Shown: positions 8,795 to 16,215 of the stretch, piece by piece
Position numbering within the stretch: the stretch's first letter is position 1
Layout: each line of letters starts with the position of its first letter
Source of the DNA: Pseudorhodobacter wandonensis
GTDB lineage: Bacteria; Pseudomonadota; Alphaproteobacteria; Rhodobacterales; Rhodobacteraceae
Direction: 5' to 3'
DNA: 48,112 nt
Assembly: GCF_001202035.1 (NCBI RefSeq)
Contig: NZ_LGHT01000040.1
Span: 1-48,112 of the forward strand
Made by a program: the position numbers and the translations under genes
The notes under the pieces: generated by a model
What the model saw: the letters and a program-made list of their open reading frames with translations, nothing else
Told to the model about the DNA's origin: nothing
The model's database searches: none

Positions 8795-10212
8795 CGATCC
8801 TCCGCCATGAGTTCGTCGGTCCAGCGATCCGCCGCCGCATCGACGAGTTCCTGCGCCTCGGCAAGGCTGTCGAGATAGATGTAGGTGCTAGCGATGTTCG
8901 CGTGGCCGAGGAGGTGCTGGAGATGGCGGAGCGGATCGCCAAGCATCTGCCGATAGGCAGCACCGTGCGCATCGGTCGGGTTGAAGATCCTGCCCACCTG
9001 TTCGCGGATCAGCATCGACAACATGTTGACCGCAAAGGTGTGCCGCAACATGTGCGGTGTGACGATGATATTGAGGCCGAAGGCCTGGCACCGCTGGCTT
9101 GCCCTACGAAACGCTACCTCCCAAGTACCCGACGACACGGGCTGGCCGCGTTCCGTGAGCCAGAGCGATGCGTGTTCAGGCATCCCATCAGGCGATCGCA
9201 GCAGCCGTTGGCGGTCTTGCGCAAGGAGCCTGGTCAGCGCGATGCGCCGACCACTGTCATCAATGGCGTTGCGGCCATCGGGTGACAATACAAAGGGGAC
9301 GGCCGGACGAGGCGGCGCCTTGGCGGCGGCAATCCGGCGCTCGATATCGACGTAATCCCCGATCTGCTTGAGCACCCGGCGCGGCAACCGGATGCGTCGC
9401 GGGCGTTCGCCCTTGGTGATCACGGCCGGCAGATCGAAAGGAAGTATCCGTGGGCTGTCGGAGATCAGCCGGGGCAGTTCGTCTATGATCAGGCTACCGG
9501 CCTCGCCGAGGCGCATGCCTGTCGTGACGAGCAGTTCCGCGAAAACGGCATTCCGCTCGCCATTGCGGCCGCGCCAGGCTGGGTCCTCGGACCCGTCCGG
9601 CAATTTACCCCTCAGGCCGATATCCCGGAATACGAGGTAGCGCCCGAGATCGACGAATTGCATGTCATGCGGGCGCGCGGCACGTTCCCGCGCCCTGTTC
9701 CCCTCAACCACCTTCGGCGTTCCTCGCCCATGACCATGGCGAAAGGACAGGTCATATCGAAACGGCGAGGATGCGATCAGTCCCTCTTCAAGCGCCCACC
9801 GATACAGTTTGTCGAGCGCCGCGATCGCCCTGTTCCAACTGGATGCCGAAATCCGGAACGGTGCATCCGACAAACGCCGTGCATGGTGAAACGCGATGAC
9901 ATCGTTGTAATCGGCACGCCAAAGCTGCTTTCCACCACGCCGTTCTTCCAGAAACCGCATCCAGACGAAGATGTCATGGGCGTAGGCGCGCAAACTGTGC
10001 CGCGAACGCACCCCCATGGTCGGACAGGCGCGAAAGAACCGGTTCACGTCATGCAAGTAGCTTCCGTCCCGATCCAGTAAGAAGGGCATGCCATCCATCA
10101 GGTCGATCTTGCCAGCGGCCTCCGTCAGGGACACGGAAAGATCGGCCGGAACGCCTTCGACCGAAACGGGCGCGCGCAGCGCCGATCCGTCGGTGAAATA
10201 AAGCTGCGTCAT
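8791..10212 (-). CDS. Tyrosine recombinase, first of the trio (473 aa), complete active site
   Basis: This is the canonical tyrosine recombinase of the element. Its catalytic set is complete: arginine in TGMRLGEA (about residue 234), HxxR in TPHMLRHTF (about 387-390), histidine in LLGHANIAST (about 437) and the tyrosine of TYIYLD (about 446). I chose the ATG at 10212 over the TTG at 10242 because a GGAGGATGG ribosome binding site lies immediately before it. It is the first gene of the operon and the likely strand-cleaving partner for the two divergent recombinases downstream. It corresponds in position to Tn554 TnpA or RitA. Confidence 0.9.
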   Translation of the reverse strand: MTQLYFTDGSALRAPVSVEGVPADLSVSLTEAAGKIDLMDGMPFLLDRDGSYLHDVNRFFRACPTMGVRSRHSLRAYAHDIFVWMRFLEERRGGKQLWRADYNDVIAFHHARRLSDAPFRISASSWNRAIAALDKLYRWALEEGLIASSPFRYDLSFRHGHGRGTPKVVEGNRARERAARPHDMQFVDLGRYLVFRDIGLRGKLPDGSEDPAWRGRNGERNAVFAELLVTTGMRLGEAGSLIIDELPRLISDSPRILPFDLPAVITKGERPRRIRLPRRVLKQIGDYVDIERRIAAAKAPPRPAVPFVLSPDGRNAIDDSGRRIALTRLLAQDRQRLLRSPDGMPEHASLWLTERGQPVSSGTWEVAFRRASQRCQAFGLNIIVTPHMLRHTFAVNMLSMLIREQVGRIFNPTDAHGAAYRQMLGDPLRHLQHLLGHANIASTYIYLDSLAEAQELVDAAADRWTDELMAEDR

Positions 10213-10282
10213 CCATCCTCCAAAGGCGTTCGCGTCCAGCAAACGACGCCCGCGACTCCAGTCGCGCTAAAACCGAAGCGCC

Positions 10283-10332
10283 GCCAGCCCCGTCCCTACG
10301 GCCCTTTTGATGGAGAGCGGGCCGGGGCTGGC
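10283..10332. repeat. Hairpin in the leader of the recombinase operon
   Basis: GCCAGCCCCG (10283-10292) pairs with CGGGGCTGGC (10323-10332), and an inner GGCCC/GGGCC pair (10300-10304, 10319-10323) extends it. It sits between the element's right end and the first recombinase ATG at 10212. No T-run follows on the minus strand, so a role in leader RNA folding or as a recombinase site is more likely than termination. The 10243-10398 stretch otherwise shows no gene. Confidence 0.55.
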
Positions 10333-10410
10333 TCATCTCTCAATCCTAAGGTTCCGCATAACCCGCACCATGCACAGGAATAAGACGCTTCCATAGAGTC
10401 AGGATAAGGT

Positions 10411-10551
10411 ATGGTGTTTCTGGGCTCTGTGAACGAAAAGACCTAGGTGCTCTTTCGATGAGTCAAACCAATCATGCACATGCTGATAATCATCCGGCAC
10501 ACCGCCGAACTTTCGGGCCGAGCTTTCTGCGTGATGGAGGGGATGTGCCAT
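10411..10551 (-). pseudogene. DUF6915-like protein, 5' fragment
   Basis: This is the N-terminal part of the gene split by the recombinase element: MAHPLHHAESSARKFGG, then DDYQHVHDWFDSSKE and FVHRAQKHH. As it stands the frame runs three codons into the element and stops at 10399-10401, giving a 50-aa product. The ATG at 10549-10551 begins one base after the stop of the DUF6878-like gene (TGA-T-ATG), so it was translationally coupled. The remaining C-terminal part is at 3894-4232. The function of the family is unknown. Confidence 0.75.
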
Positions 10552-10552
10552 A

Positions 10553-10936
10553 TCAGAGCCCCTCGTGTTCGGTGGTCTCAGACACGATATAGCGGTTCGA
10601 GTGGCTGACATCGATCTTGTCCACCTCGAGCGCCCAGGTCAGTTCGCCATAGCCGCCTTCATTGTTCTCGAAACCGGGGCTCAGCGCATAGGCGAAGTCC
10701 CAGCCGAAGTCTTCGACCCTGCGCCGCAACTCGTCCGTCAGGGTGACTGTGTCAGGGGTCACGACAACATCCTCGACATTGCCGGAATCGCCGTAGCCTT
10801 CGTATTGCACCTCGATGCCGGTTACGCCTAGGGCGCGCAACTCGGAGAGAAGCGCCGCGCGGGTCTCAACCCGCTGTTCGGCAGCCCGTCTCTGGGAGTC
10901 GAGCATCTGCGTATAGAAATCAGTCGCTTGTGTCAT
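10553..10936 (-). CDS. DUF6878-like hypothetical protein
   Basis: The protein has 127 residues and begins MTQATDFYTQMLDSQRRAAE. It has a helical N-terminus and a conserved middle, VQYEGYGDSGNVEDV, then GFENNEGGYGELTW near the end. From memory this pattern fits the DUF6878 family of plasmid-borne proteins; the function is not known. I chose the ATG at 10936 because AAAGGACC lies just upstream and the family starts here; the open frame extends to 11149 with an unlikely N-terminus. It is part of the minus-strand ParB block and coupled to the broken DUF6915-like gene. Confidence 0.75.
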   Translation of the reverse strand: MTQATDFYTQMLDSQRRAAEQRVETRAALLSELRALGVTGIEVQYEGYGDSGNVEDVVVTPDTVTLTDELRRRVEDFGWDFAYALSPGFENNEGGYGELTWALEVDKIDVSHSNRYIVSETTEHEGL

Positions 10937-11015
10937 GTTTTTGGTCCTTTGGAATTGAGGGAAGGGGAGGTCGACCGTTACGAGAAGCCGCCCCGGTGGT
11001 TTCCTTAAGCGGGCT

Positions 11016-11312
11016 TCAGGCTGCAGCGTCACCGCGGTTTTCAACCGTCCGGTCAACCAGGTTGAAATAGAGGTTCTCGGTCGCACGCTTGAAACCCGGT
11101 GGTTTGCGCGGGGCGAGGCAGCGCACCGAAGCGCTGCAACTCTCGCCATGCTCCATCGCGAACTGCGTTACCTTTTCGATCAGGTCATCCATGCCCGCGG
11201 CCTGGATACGCTTTTCCGGGTAGCTCCCTAGCATCTGGAACTGGGTAACAACGAAGGCGCCATCGCGATGCGCGGGGTAGAGGGTGATCTGGTAGTCGAG
11301 TGTCTTGGCCAT
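11016..11312 (-). CDS. Hypothetical plasmid protein, 98 aa
   Basis: I do not recognise the family. The sequence (MAKTLDYQITLYPAHRDGAF, then VVTQFQMLGSYPEKRIQA) looks like a small soluble alpha/beta protein with no signal peptide or membrane segment. Two cysteines occur at CSASVRC. A GGAGACCAGAG ribosome binding site precedes the ATG. It lies between the DUF3768 and DUF6878-like genes in the same orientation, and is separated from DUF3768 by a hairpin at 11374-11400. The context suggests a conserved plasmid maintenance or antirestriction-type block, but its role is unknown. Confidence 0.7.
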   Translation of the reverse strand: MAKTLDYQITLYPAHRDGAFVVTQFQMLGSYPEKRIQAAGMDDLIEKVTQFAMEHGESCSASVRCLAPRKPPGFKRATENLYFNLVDRTVENRGDAAA

Positions 11313-11373
11313 CTCTGGTCTCCTGCGGCGGGCGGGCGCGGTATCGCGCCCCTTGGAACCCGCTAGCCCGAAA

Positions 11374-11400
11374 GGACCGCCCTTTGTGCAAGGGCGATCC
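11374..11400 (-). terminator. Intergenic hairpin between the DUF3768 and 98-aa genes
   Basis: GGACCGCCCTT (11374-11384) pairs with AAGGGCGATCC (11390-11400) with one mismatch and a 5-nt loop. On the minus strand it is followed by TTTCGGG, a weak T tract. It resembles the hairpin at 11870-11898 in position and form, so both may be partial terminators or mRNA processing sites. Confidence 0.5.
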
Positions 11401-11426
11401 GGGGCGGTGAGTAGGGATTGGAGGCG

Positions 11427-11807
11427 TCAGTATTCCGATGGGAGAAGGAGGGTCAGAACGCGACGCGTCTGCGCGGGATCAGAGGGCTCTGGCGACCCGT
11501 ACGTGTAGTCGACGTCATACAGGTCGAGTTTGAACCAGACGGTTGTACCATCGAGGTCGATGATGCCCATCTCGTGCCATCCCTGCGGATCACTGTCGGC
11601 ATTGAACCCCTCGAAGGCGGCGACACGTCGGGTCAATTCCAGTTGCGCATCGATCCCAAGCGCCGCGACGCCGCGTGTCATCACGAACTGGCCCTGCGGG
11701 GCATCGGCGACCGGGGTCGTGCCGAGGATAGAGCGGCGAAACGCGTCATTCTGGGCGGCGATGCGTGCGGCTTCCTGGACGGGATCGAGGTCAAGGGTGG
11801 TGGTCAT
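11427..11807 (-). CDS. DUF3768 domain protein
   Basis: The product (126 residues) carries a DUF3768 pattern: IAAQNDAFRRSILG near the N-terminus, FVMTRGVAALGI in the middle, GIIDLDGTTVWFKLDLYD, and the terminal DPAQTRRVLTLLLPSEY. DUF3768 proteins are small proteins of alphaproteobacterial plasmids and integrative elements; their function is unknown. The ATG at 11807 was chosen because GGAGACATCCC precedes it and the conserved part starts soon after. The longer open frame from 11906 runs through a hairpin-rich leader and is not credible. It is the second gene after the ParB-like gene. Confidence 0.85.
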   Translation of the reverse strand: MTTTLDLDPVQEAARIAAQNDAFRRSILGTTPVADAPQGQFVMTRGVAALGIDAQLELTRRVAAFEGFNADSDPQGWHEMGIIDLDGTTVWFKLDLYDVDYTYGSPEPSDPAQTRRVLTLLLPSEY

Positions 11808-11828
11808 GGGATGTCTCCGGGACGGGCC

Positions 11829-11898
11829 AGCCGATCCGATATCGGCTGTAGGCAACCCGTCGGCCGGAAAGGGCCGCCCTCGATGTGAGGACGGCCCT
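11829..11898 (-). repeat. Two hairpins between the ParB-like and DUF3768 genes
   Basis: The larger hairpin pairs AGGGCCGCCCTC (11870-11881) with GAGGACGGCCCT (11887-11898), with one mismatch and a 5-nt loop; on the minus strand TTTCC follows. A second one pairs AGCCGAT (11829-11835) with ATCGGCT (11841-11847) close to the DUF3768 ribosome binding site. They may tune expression between the genes. Confidence 0.55.
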
Positions 11899-11933
11899 AG
11901 GCTCACGACGGGATAAAATCAGTGACCGTTTCG

Positions 11934-14105
11934 TCAGGCCGCATCCCCGCTGAGGAAGGCGGGCAAGGACGATGGTTCATCGCTCTCCGCCTCGGCCAGA
12001 GCGTCTGCGGCGGGCACGTCGCCTTCCTCGGCCTCGGGCGCATCGCCAATCATTTTGGCGTCGGCCTCCGTCGCACCGGCAAACAGCATCCCGTCGGGCA
12101 ACCAGCGCGTCGTTTTTGCAGCTGTCGCCGCGTCGAAACCTTCCGTCTCGCCGGCCGTTTCCGCAAAAGCCCGTTCCATAGCTGCCCCGATATCGCCCTT
12201 GCGCTCGCGATTGCGTTCTTCGGCGTAGTCGTCGCCAATCAGCTTGCGCGCAGTGGCCACAGCATGCCCCTTGTTTACCCGCCCCCAGTAGTTCTGCGCG
12301 GTCGGGCGCCAGCAGGCCGCCACATCGACATCGAGCCGCGCGCCGATCTCCTCGATGATTGGGGATGGGCGATTGTCTGAGGAGAGTTGCGGCTTGACCG
12401 CGAGACCCGTCGCCCAAGCGAAAAGCGCCTGTTTGTCGGCAATAGGCAGCGCCGACATCGCCCGGAAGTCCTCGGGTTTCTCGAGCTTCATCCAATCGGT
12501 GGCGAAGCCCCGTTCCAGCGCCTCGAGCATCTTCTGGGCGACAGTGTCCGCATGCAACACCTCGCGGTTCTGCGCCTGGAAGGCCCGGATCGAGATATCG
12601 AGCGCCTCGTTGTTGTAGGACCGCCCCAGAACCTGCTCGCAGAGCGCGTAGAGCATCGCATCGAACGCCACCTCGAAATCCGCTGCCAGATGCGCCCGCA
12701 GAATATGCTGGCGCGTGGCCCGCAGATCATCCGCCAAGCTCGCCGAAATCCCATCCGCCTTGCGCAAAGTCGCGGCCGGGTCGGAGGTCGGCACCGGCGT
12801 GGAGGAGGTCGGCGGCGTCACGTGTGGGCGGGCAGGTGAGGGGGCACCATCCGCATCTGCGGTGGTCTCGTCAGGTTCGGGCGCAGCAGGAATATCCTCC
12901 GGTCGCACGAGGCCTTTCTCGACGCGCAACACCCCATCATGACCGATGGTCAGAACGACACCGGCGATAGCGCGATCTTCGTCTGCGTAAGGTTGCCGTT
13001 CGCGCTGCAGGGCCTCGATTTCGCGCAGCCGCGGCTCAATGGCGTAGTATTCTTCCGTCTCAGCGTCGGTCCAATCCTTGCCGTCATTCTGCGCCGCCAA
13101 TTCTTCTTCGCGCGCGATGAGGCGTTCCTCCTCAGCCAGCAGGTCCGGATCAGGCTCAACGTCCTGCGGATAGACCCGCCCGAAGCTGCGAAACGCGCCG
13201 TAATCCACCGAGAGATGCACCTCGACCCATTTCCACGCCGCCTCGAAGGGTTTGGCAGCGGTTTGCAGTTTCTCGATGGCGAGACGTTCCAGAAGTTCGG
13301 GGTTTTCCATATGGGCGCTAGCGCGGTCGTCAAAGAGATCGCGCAGCAGAACCCCGCCCGCCGCCTCGTATGCCTCGATGCCGACAAAGCGCCCGAGGGC
13401 CGAGTTCGCCGAATGCGCGGTCTCGGTCAGGTGGCGTTTGATGCTTTGCGGGTGGATATGATAGCCGCCCTTCACCGCATTCCAGACCGCCAGTTGACGA
13501 TCATGGTCGTCGGTCAGCGTGAAGGCCATGACGCACTCGAGGGTCAGATCGCCCGCGCGGAACTGCTCGATGATCTCGGGCGCGACACGGGCGAGTTTGA
13601 GGCGACGGCGCACCAGGTCAACCGAGACGCCGAATTTCAGCGCGATCTCTTCCTCGCTTCGCCCCTCGGCGATCATCGCCTCAAAAGCTTCGAACTGGTC
13701 GGCCGGGTGCATTGCCGCGCGCTGGAGGTTTTCCGTAGCGGAGGTGAGAATGGCGTTGCGCTCGTCCTCCACGAGGCAGGGCACCGGGTGATCAGCGGGG
13801 ATGACACCGTCATTGGCGAGTTGCTTCAGCGCCTGGAGGCGGCGACCGCCGGCATCGACTGCAAAACGGGCCTCAGACAGCGCATGAACCACAAGATTTT
13901 GCTTGATGCCGGTCTCACGAATACTTGCGAAGAGTTCCGCGTCATCCTTCTCACTTGTGGCCACTTTGCGGACGTTGAGCGGGCTGAGTTCCAGTTGGTC
14001 GAGCGGTATCATCCGGATGTCGGCAGCGCCGTCAGGTGTTGCCGATCCGGCGGCTTCGGTTTTCGTCGCGGTGGCGGGTTTCGGTCGGGTTGAGGTCTTG
14101 GCCAT
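11934..14105 (-). CDS. ParB/Spo0J-like partition-type protein, large plasmid form
   Basis: This is a 723-residue protein with an N-terminal ParB nuclease-like domain (IRMIPLDQLELSPLNVRKV, later AGGRRLQALKQL and ENLQRAAMHPADQFEAF). A KorB/ParB helix-turn-helix follows (EEIALKFGVSVDLVRRRLK). The long C-terminal half contains charged and proline-rich stretches and resembles large ParB-like proteins on alphaproteobacterial plasmids. Such proteins bind DNA; whether this one acts in partition, nucleic acid cleavage or regulation cannot be told, because no parA lies next to it. I chose the ATG at 14105 (MAKTSTRPK). It heads the minus-strand block. The first tail residues and the DAA end are acidic. 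Confidence 0.85.
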   Translation of the reverse strand: MAKTSTRPKPATATKTEAAGSATPDGAADIRMIPLDQLELSPLNVRKVATSEKDDAELFASIRETGIKQNLVVHALSEARFAVDAGGRRLQALKQLANDGVIPADHPVPCLVEDERNAILTSATENLQRAAMHPADQFEAFEAMIAEGRSEEEIALKFGVSVDLVRRRLKLARVAPEIIEQFRAGDLTLECVMAFTLTDDHDRQLAVWNAVKGGYHIHPQSIKRHLTETAHSANSALGRFVGIEAYEAAGGVLLRDLFDDRASAHMENPELLERLAIEKLQTAAKPFEAAWKWVEVHLSVDYGAFRSFGRVYPQDVEPDPDLLAEEERLIAREEELAAQNDGKDWTDAETEEYYAIEPRLREIEALQRERQPYADEDRAIAGVVLTIGHDGVLRVEKGLVRPEDIPAAPEPDETTADADGAPSPARPHVTPPTSSTPVPTSDPAATLRKADGISASLADDLRATRQHILRAHLAADFEVAFDAMLYALCEQVLGRSYNNEALDISIRAFQAQNREVLHADTVAQKMLEALERGFATDWMKLEKPEDFRAMSALPIADKQALFAWATGLAVKPQLSSDNRPSPIIEEIGARLDVDVAACWRPTAQNYWGRVNKGHAVATARKLIGDDYAEERNRERKGDIGAAMERAFAETAGETEGFDAATAAKTTRWLPDGMLFAGATEADAKMIGDAPEAEEGDVPAADALAEAESDEPSSLPAFLSGDAA

Positions 14106-14156
14106 GATCAGGGTCCTTGTCACGCCGGACCCGGAAGAGGCTCTCTCTATCCTTTC

Positions 14157-14175
14157 AAGCCCGGCAACCGGGCTT
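14157..14175. repeat. Hairpin in the leader of the ParB-like gene
   Basis: A perfect 8-bp stem (AAGCCCGG at 14157-14164, CCGGGCTT at 14168-14175) has a 3-nt loop and lies about 50 nt upstream of the ParB-like ATG. On the plus strand a TTTTTT run follows only at about 14190, so it is more likely a leader RNA structure. I see no convincing promoter in 14176-14350. Confidence 0.45.
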
Positions 14176-14350
14176 CCCTTTCTCTGGCTTTTTTAGTTTG
14201 CATGGTGACGGCGTGCCCTCACTGGAATTCACTTTTTGACAGCTCCCATGACATGTACTCCGAATTGATAACATGTTGTTTTTTAGTAGGTTTCACACTT
14301 AAGGGTAGCGCGCTCCCAGTTACAAATTTGATTCCTGTAAGGTGATGGAT

Positions 14351-14511
14351 TGGACGCCCCTCCTGCCGGTTCGCAATTGAGCCGGAGTGACCTAAAATGG
14401 TCGCAATAGGGGGGGGGATAACACAATGGAAAACGTACGTAATTTTGGCATAGACTTAGCCAAGCGCACGTTCGCGATCTGCGGGGCCGATAAGTTCGGT
14501 TACCTATCCAT
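14351..14511 (+). pseudogene. IS110-family remnant fused to an IS3 fragment
   Basis: From the ATG at 14426 the frame reads MENVRNFGIDLAKRTFAICG, the start of an IS110-type transposase with its first catalytic aspartate in GIDLAK. Upstream, CCGGTTC (14366-14372) and GAGCCGG (14379-14385) form a subterminal inverted repeat as found near IS110/IS1111 ends. After about 25 residues the sequence changes to GYLSI, which belongs to an IS3-type OrfB (family text QYLSIRYTERL) that continues at 15822. The IS110 and IS3 fragments were therefore joined before the IS3 element at 14512 was inserted. Confidence 0.7.
14507..14511. repeat. Probable 5-bp target duplication of the IS3 element (TCCAT)
   Basis: TCCAT lies directly outside the left end (14507-14511) and the right end (15822-15826). 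Removing one copy and the element restores an in-frame ...YLSIRYTERL... reading, which supports a true target duplication. Confidence 0.75.
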
Positions 14512-15821
14512 TGAACTGGCCCCCGTTTCGACCGGACACTCGGGCATAACCATGGAGGCTTAGGGATAGCCCTAAGCACGTGCTTATGTCTGACTATGAA
14601 ATCATCACCGATGGCGGCCGCAGGCGTCGCTGGACGTCGTCCGAGAAGCTGCGGATCGTAGAGGAGATGCTGGACGAGAGGGCCAGCATCTCGGTTGTTG
14701 CGCGCCGTAATGGCGTGGCACCGAACCTGTTGTATCGTTGGCGGCGTCTGATGCTGGAAGGAGGAGCCGTGGCCGTGTCAGGAGGTGATGACGTCACAAG
14801 CAACCGGGCCGTCCGGCAGATGGAAGATCGCATCCGGGGAACTGGAGCGCCAGCTCGGGCGCAAGACGCTGGAGGTCGAGATCCTCGAGGAGGTGCTCGA
14901 CAAGTCGCGCTCAAAAAAACTGACGTGGCATGTGCAGTCGCAGCCCAAGGGCGGTTCCCGATGAGCATCGTGGCCGAAACTCTGGGCGTCTCCAGATCGA
15001 ACCTGCACGCCCGCGTGACGGGATGCGCGAAGCCGCGACGGCGCTATCATAAAGCGCAAGACGCGGCGGTGGTGCGGCTCATCACCGCGCTGGTGGCGGC
15101 GCGACCGACCTACGGATATCGTCGCATCACGGCCATCCTGAGCCGGCAGTTGCGTGCCACCGGCGCATCGCCTGTTAATCACAAACGCGTCTACCGGATC
15201 ATGCAGGCCCAAAACCTGCTGCTGGCGCGTCGCTACCCCGAACGGTCCGATCGCGCGCACAACGGCAAGGTCGTGACCATGCGATCGAACCTGCGATGGT
15301 GCTCCGACGGCTTCGAGTTCACATGCTGGAATGGTGACATCGTTTGCGGCGCATTCATTATCGATGCCCACGACCGCGAGATCATAGATTGGTGCGCCGT
15401 CGCCAACGCAGGCATCAGCGGATCAGACGTGCGCGACATAATGCTGGCGGCGGTGGAGGCGCGGTTTGGCGGTCACCGTGCGCCGCACCAGGTCGAGATG
15501 CTCAGCGACAACGGTTCGCTTTACATCGCCAAGGACACCCGCATCTTCGCCCGCCAGCTCGGCCTGAAACCCTGCTATACCCCGGTGAAGAGCCCGCAGA
15601 GCAATGGGATATCCGAGGCATTCGTGAACACGCTCAAGCGGGACTACGGGAACGTCACACCGCTGCCAGACGCCGTCACCGTCCTTGGGTTGATTGCCGG
15701 ATGGTTCGAAGACTACAATGAGAACCACCCGCATTCGGGGCTGAAGATGCGCTCACCACGCGAGTTCATCGCAGCTCAAACCGCAACCGCCTGAGTGTCC
15801 GGTGATACGGGGGCAAGATCA
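14512..15821 (+). mobile_element. IS3-family insertion sequence, 1310 bp, complete ends
   Basis: The left end (TGAACTGGCCCCCGTTTC) and the reverse complement of the right end (TGATCTTGCCCCCGTATC) are matched inverted repeats extending to CCGGACACTC, about 29 bp with one indel. The element carries a transposase frame at 14586-15794 and is flanked by TCCAT duplications. It is inserted into an older chimeric IS remnant (14351-14511 plus 15822-16151). Confidence 0.85.
14586..15794 (+). CDS. IS3 transposase, OrfA and OrfB read as one frame (frameshift allele)
   Basis: The N-terminal OrfA part has the helix-turn-helix (RWTSSEKLRIVEEM, VVARRNGVAPNLLYRW). The OrfB part starts near MSIVAETLGVSRSNLHAR (14961) and has the DDE domain (aspartates in CSDGFEF and LSDNGSL, glutamate in GISEAFVNTLKRDY). 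Family members express OrfAB by -1 slippage at an A-run, here 14913-14919. In this copy GGGG at 14836-14839 replaces the expected GGG (family sequence reads RELERQLGRK), shifting the frame early, so one open frame results with a garbled stretch of about 27 residues over the OrfA leucine zipper. The fusion is probably impaired. The GTG at 14580 is an alternative start. Confidence 0.8.
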   Translation: MSDYEIITDGGRRRRWTSSEKLRIVEEMLDERASISVVARRNGVAPNLLYRWRRLMLEGGAVAVSGGDDVTSNRAVRQMEDRIRGTGAPARAQDAGGRDPRGGARQVALKKTDVACAVAAQGRFPMSIVAETLGVSRSNLHARVTGCAKPRRRYHKAQDAAVVRLITALVAARPTYGYRRITAILSRQLRATGASPVNHKRVYRIMQAQNLLLARRYPERSDRAHNGKVVTMRSNLRWCSDGFEFTCWNGDIVCGAFIIDAHDREIIDWCAVANAGISGSDVRDIMLAAVEARFGGHRAPHQVEMLSDNGSLYIAKDTRIFARQLGLKPCYTPVKSPQSNGISEAFVNTLKRDYGNVTPLPDAVTVLGLIAGWFEDYNENHPHSGLKMRSPREFIAAQTATA

Positions 15822-16151
15822 TCCATTCGCTACACCGAGAGGCTGGGAGAAGCTGGCATCGAACCCTCTGTCGGCAGTGTCGGCGACACTTACGAGAACG
15901 CCTTGGCCGAGACCATCAACCGCCTCTACAAGGCCGAAGTCATCCATCGCGGCGGCCCTTGGCGCTGCTTCGAGGCCGTCGAATACGCGACGCTCGAATG
16001 GGTGGACTGGCTCGACAATCGCCGCTTCCTCGAACCTATCGGGAATATCCCGCCCGCGGAGACAGAGACCAACTTCTGCGCAGCTCTAGAAACTGAAGAC
16101 ATGGCCGCGAAACTAACGACAATCAGCCTCCGGAAAACCCGGCGCAGTTTA
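15822..16151 (+). pseudogene. IS3-family OrfB, C-terminal fragment
   Basis: The frame entering at 15822 reads SIRYTERLGEAGIEPSVGS, then GDTYENALAETINRLYKAEV and ends near NIPPAETETNF, the conserved C-terminus of an IS3-type integrase (catalytic glutamate in NALAETINRL). It differs from the OrfB of the intact IS3 copy next to it, so it comes from another IS. Its right end looks like the sequence near 16130-16151, which ends CGCAGTTTA. The frame stays open past this to 16274, probably without meaning. Confidence 0.8.
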
Positions 16152-16215
16152 AGCTTCCGGGCCACCAACAACAAGAGGCTCTCTACCTATCCGACCCAAA
16201 TGCTATCAAGGTGCA

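Larger units (their letters stand above)
4233..10410 (-). mobile_element. Four-gene tyrosine-recombinase element (Tn554/RIT-like), about 6.2 kb
   Basis: Four minus-strand genes joined by ATGA overlaps (three tyrosine recombinases, then a DUF6262-like protein) lie between the two halves of a broken DUF6915-like gene, which fixes the ends at about 4233 and 10410. Read inward, the ends are TTATCTGGACAG (left, plus strand) and TTATCCTGACTC (right, minus strand), an imperfect inverted repeat sharing TTATC and GAC. The triplet ATG is present at both junctions (4230-4232 and 10411-10413), so the cut position is uncertain by three bases. No passenger gene is present. Tn554 has TnpA, TnpB and the small TnpC, and RIT elements have three recombinases; this element combines both features. 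Confidence 0.8.

Noticed and set aside
12939-14093. Plus-strand frame of 384 codons opposite the ParB-like gene
   Set aside because: It is a mirror of the GC-rich coding strand without recognisable domains.
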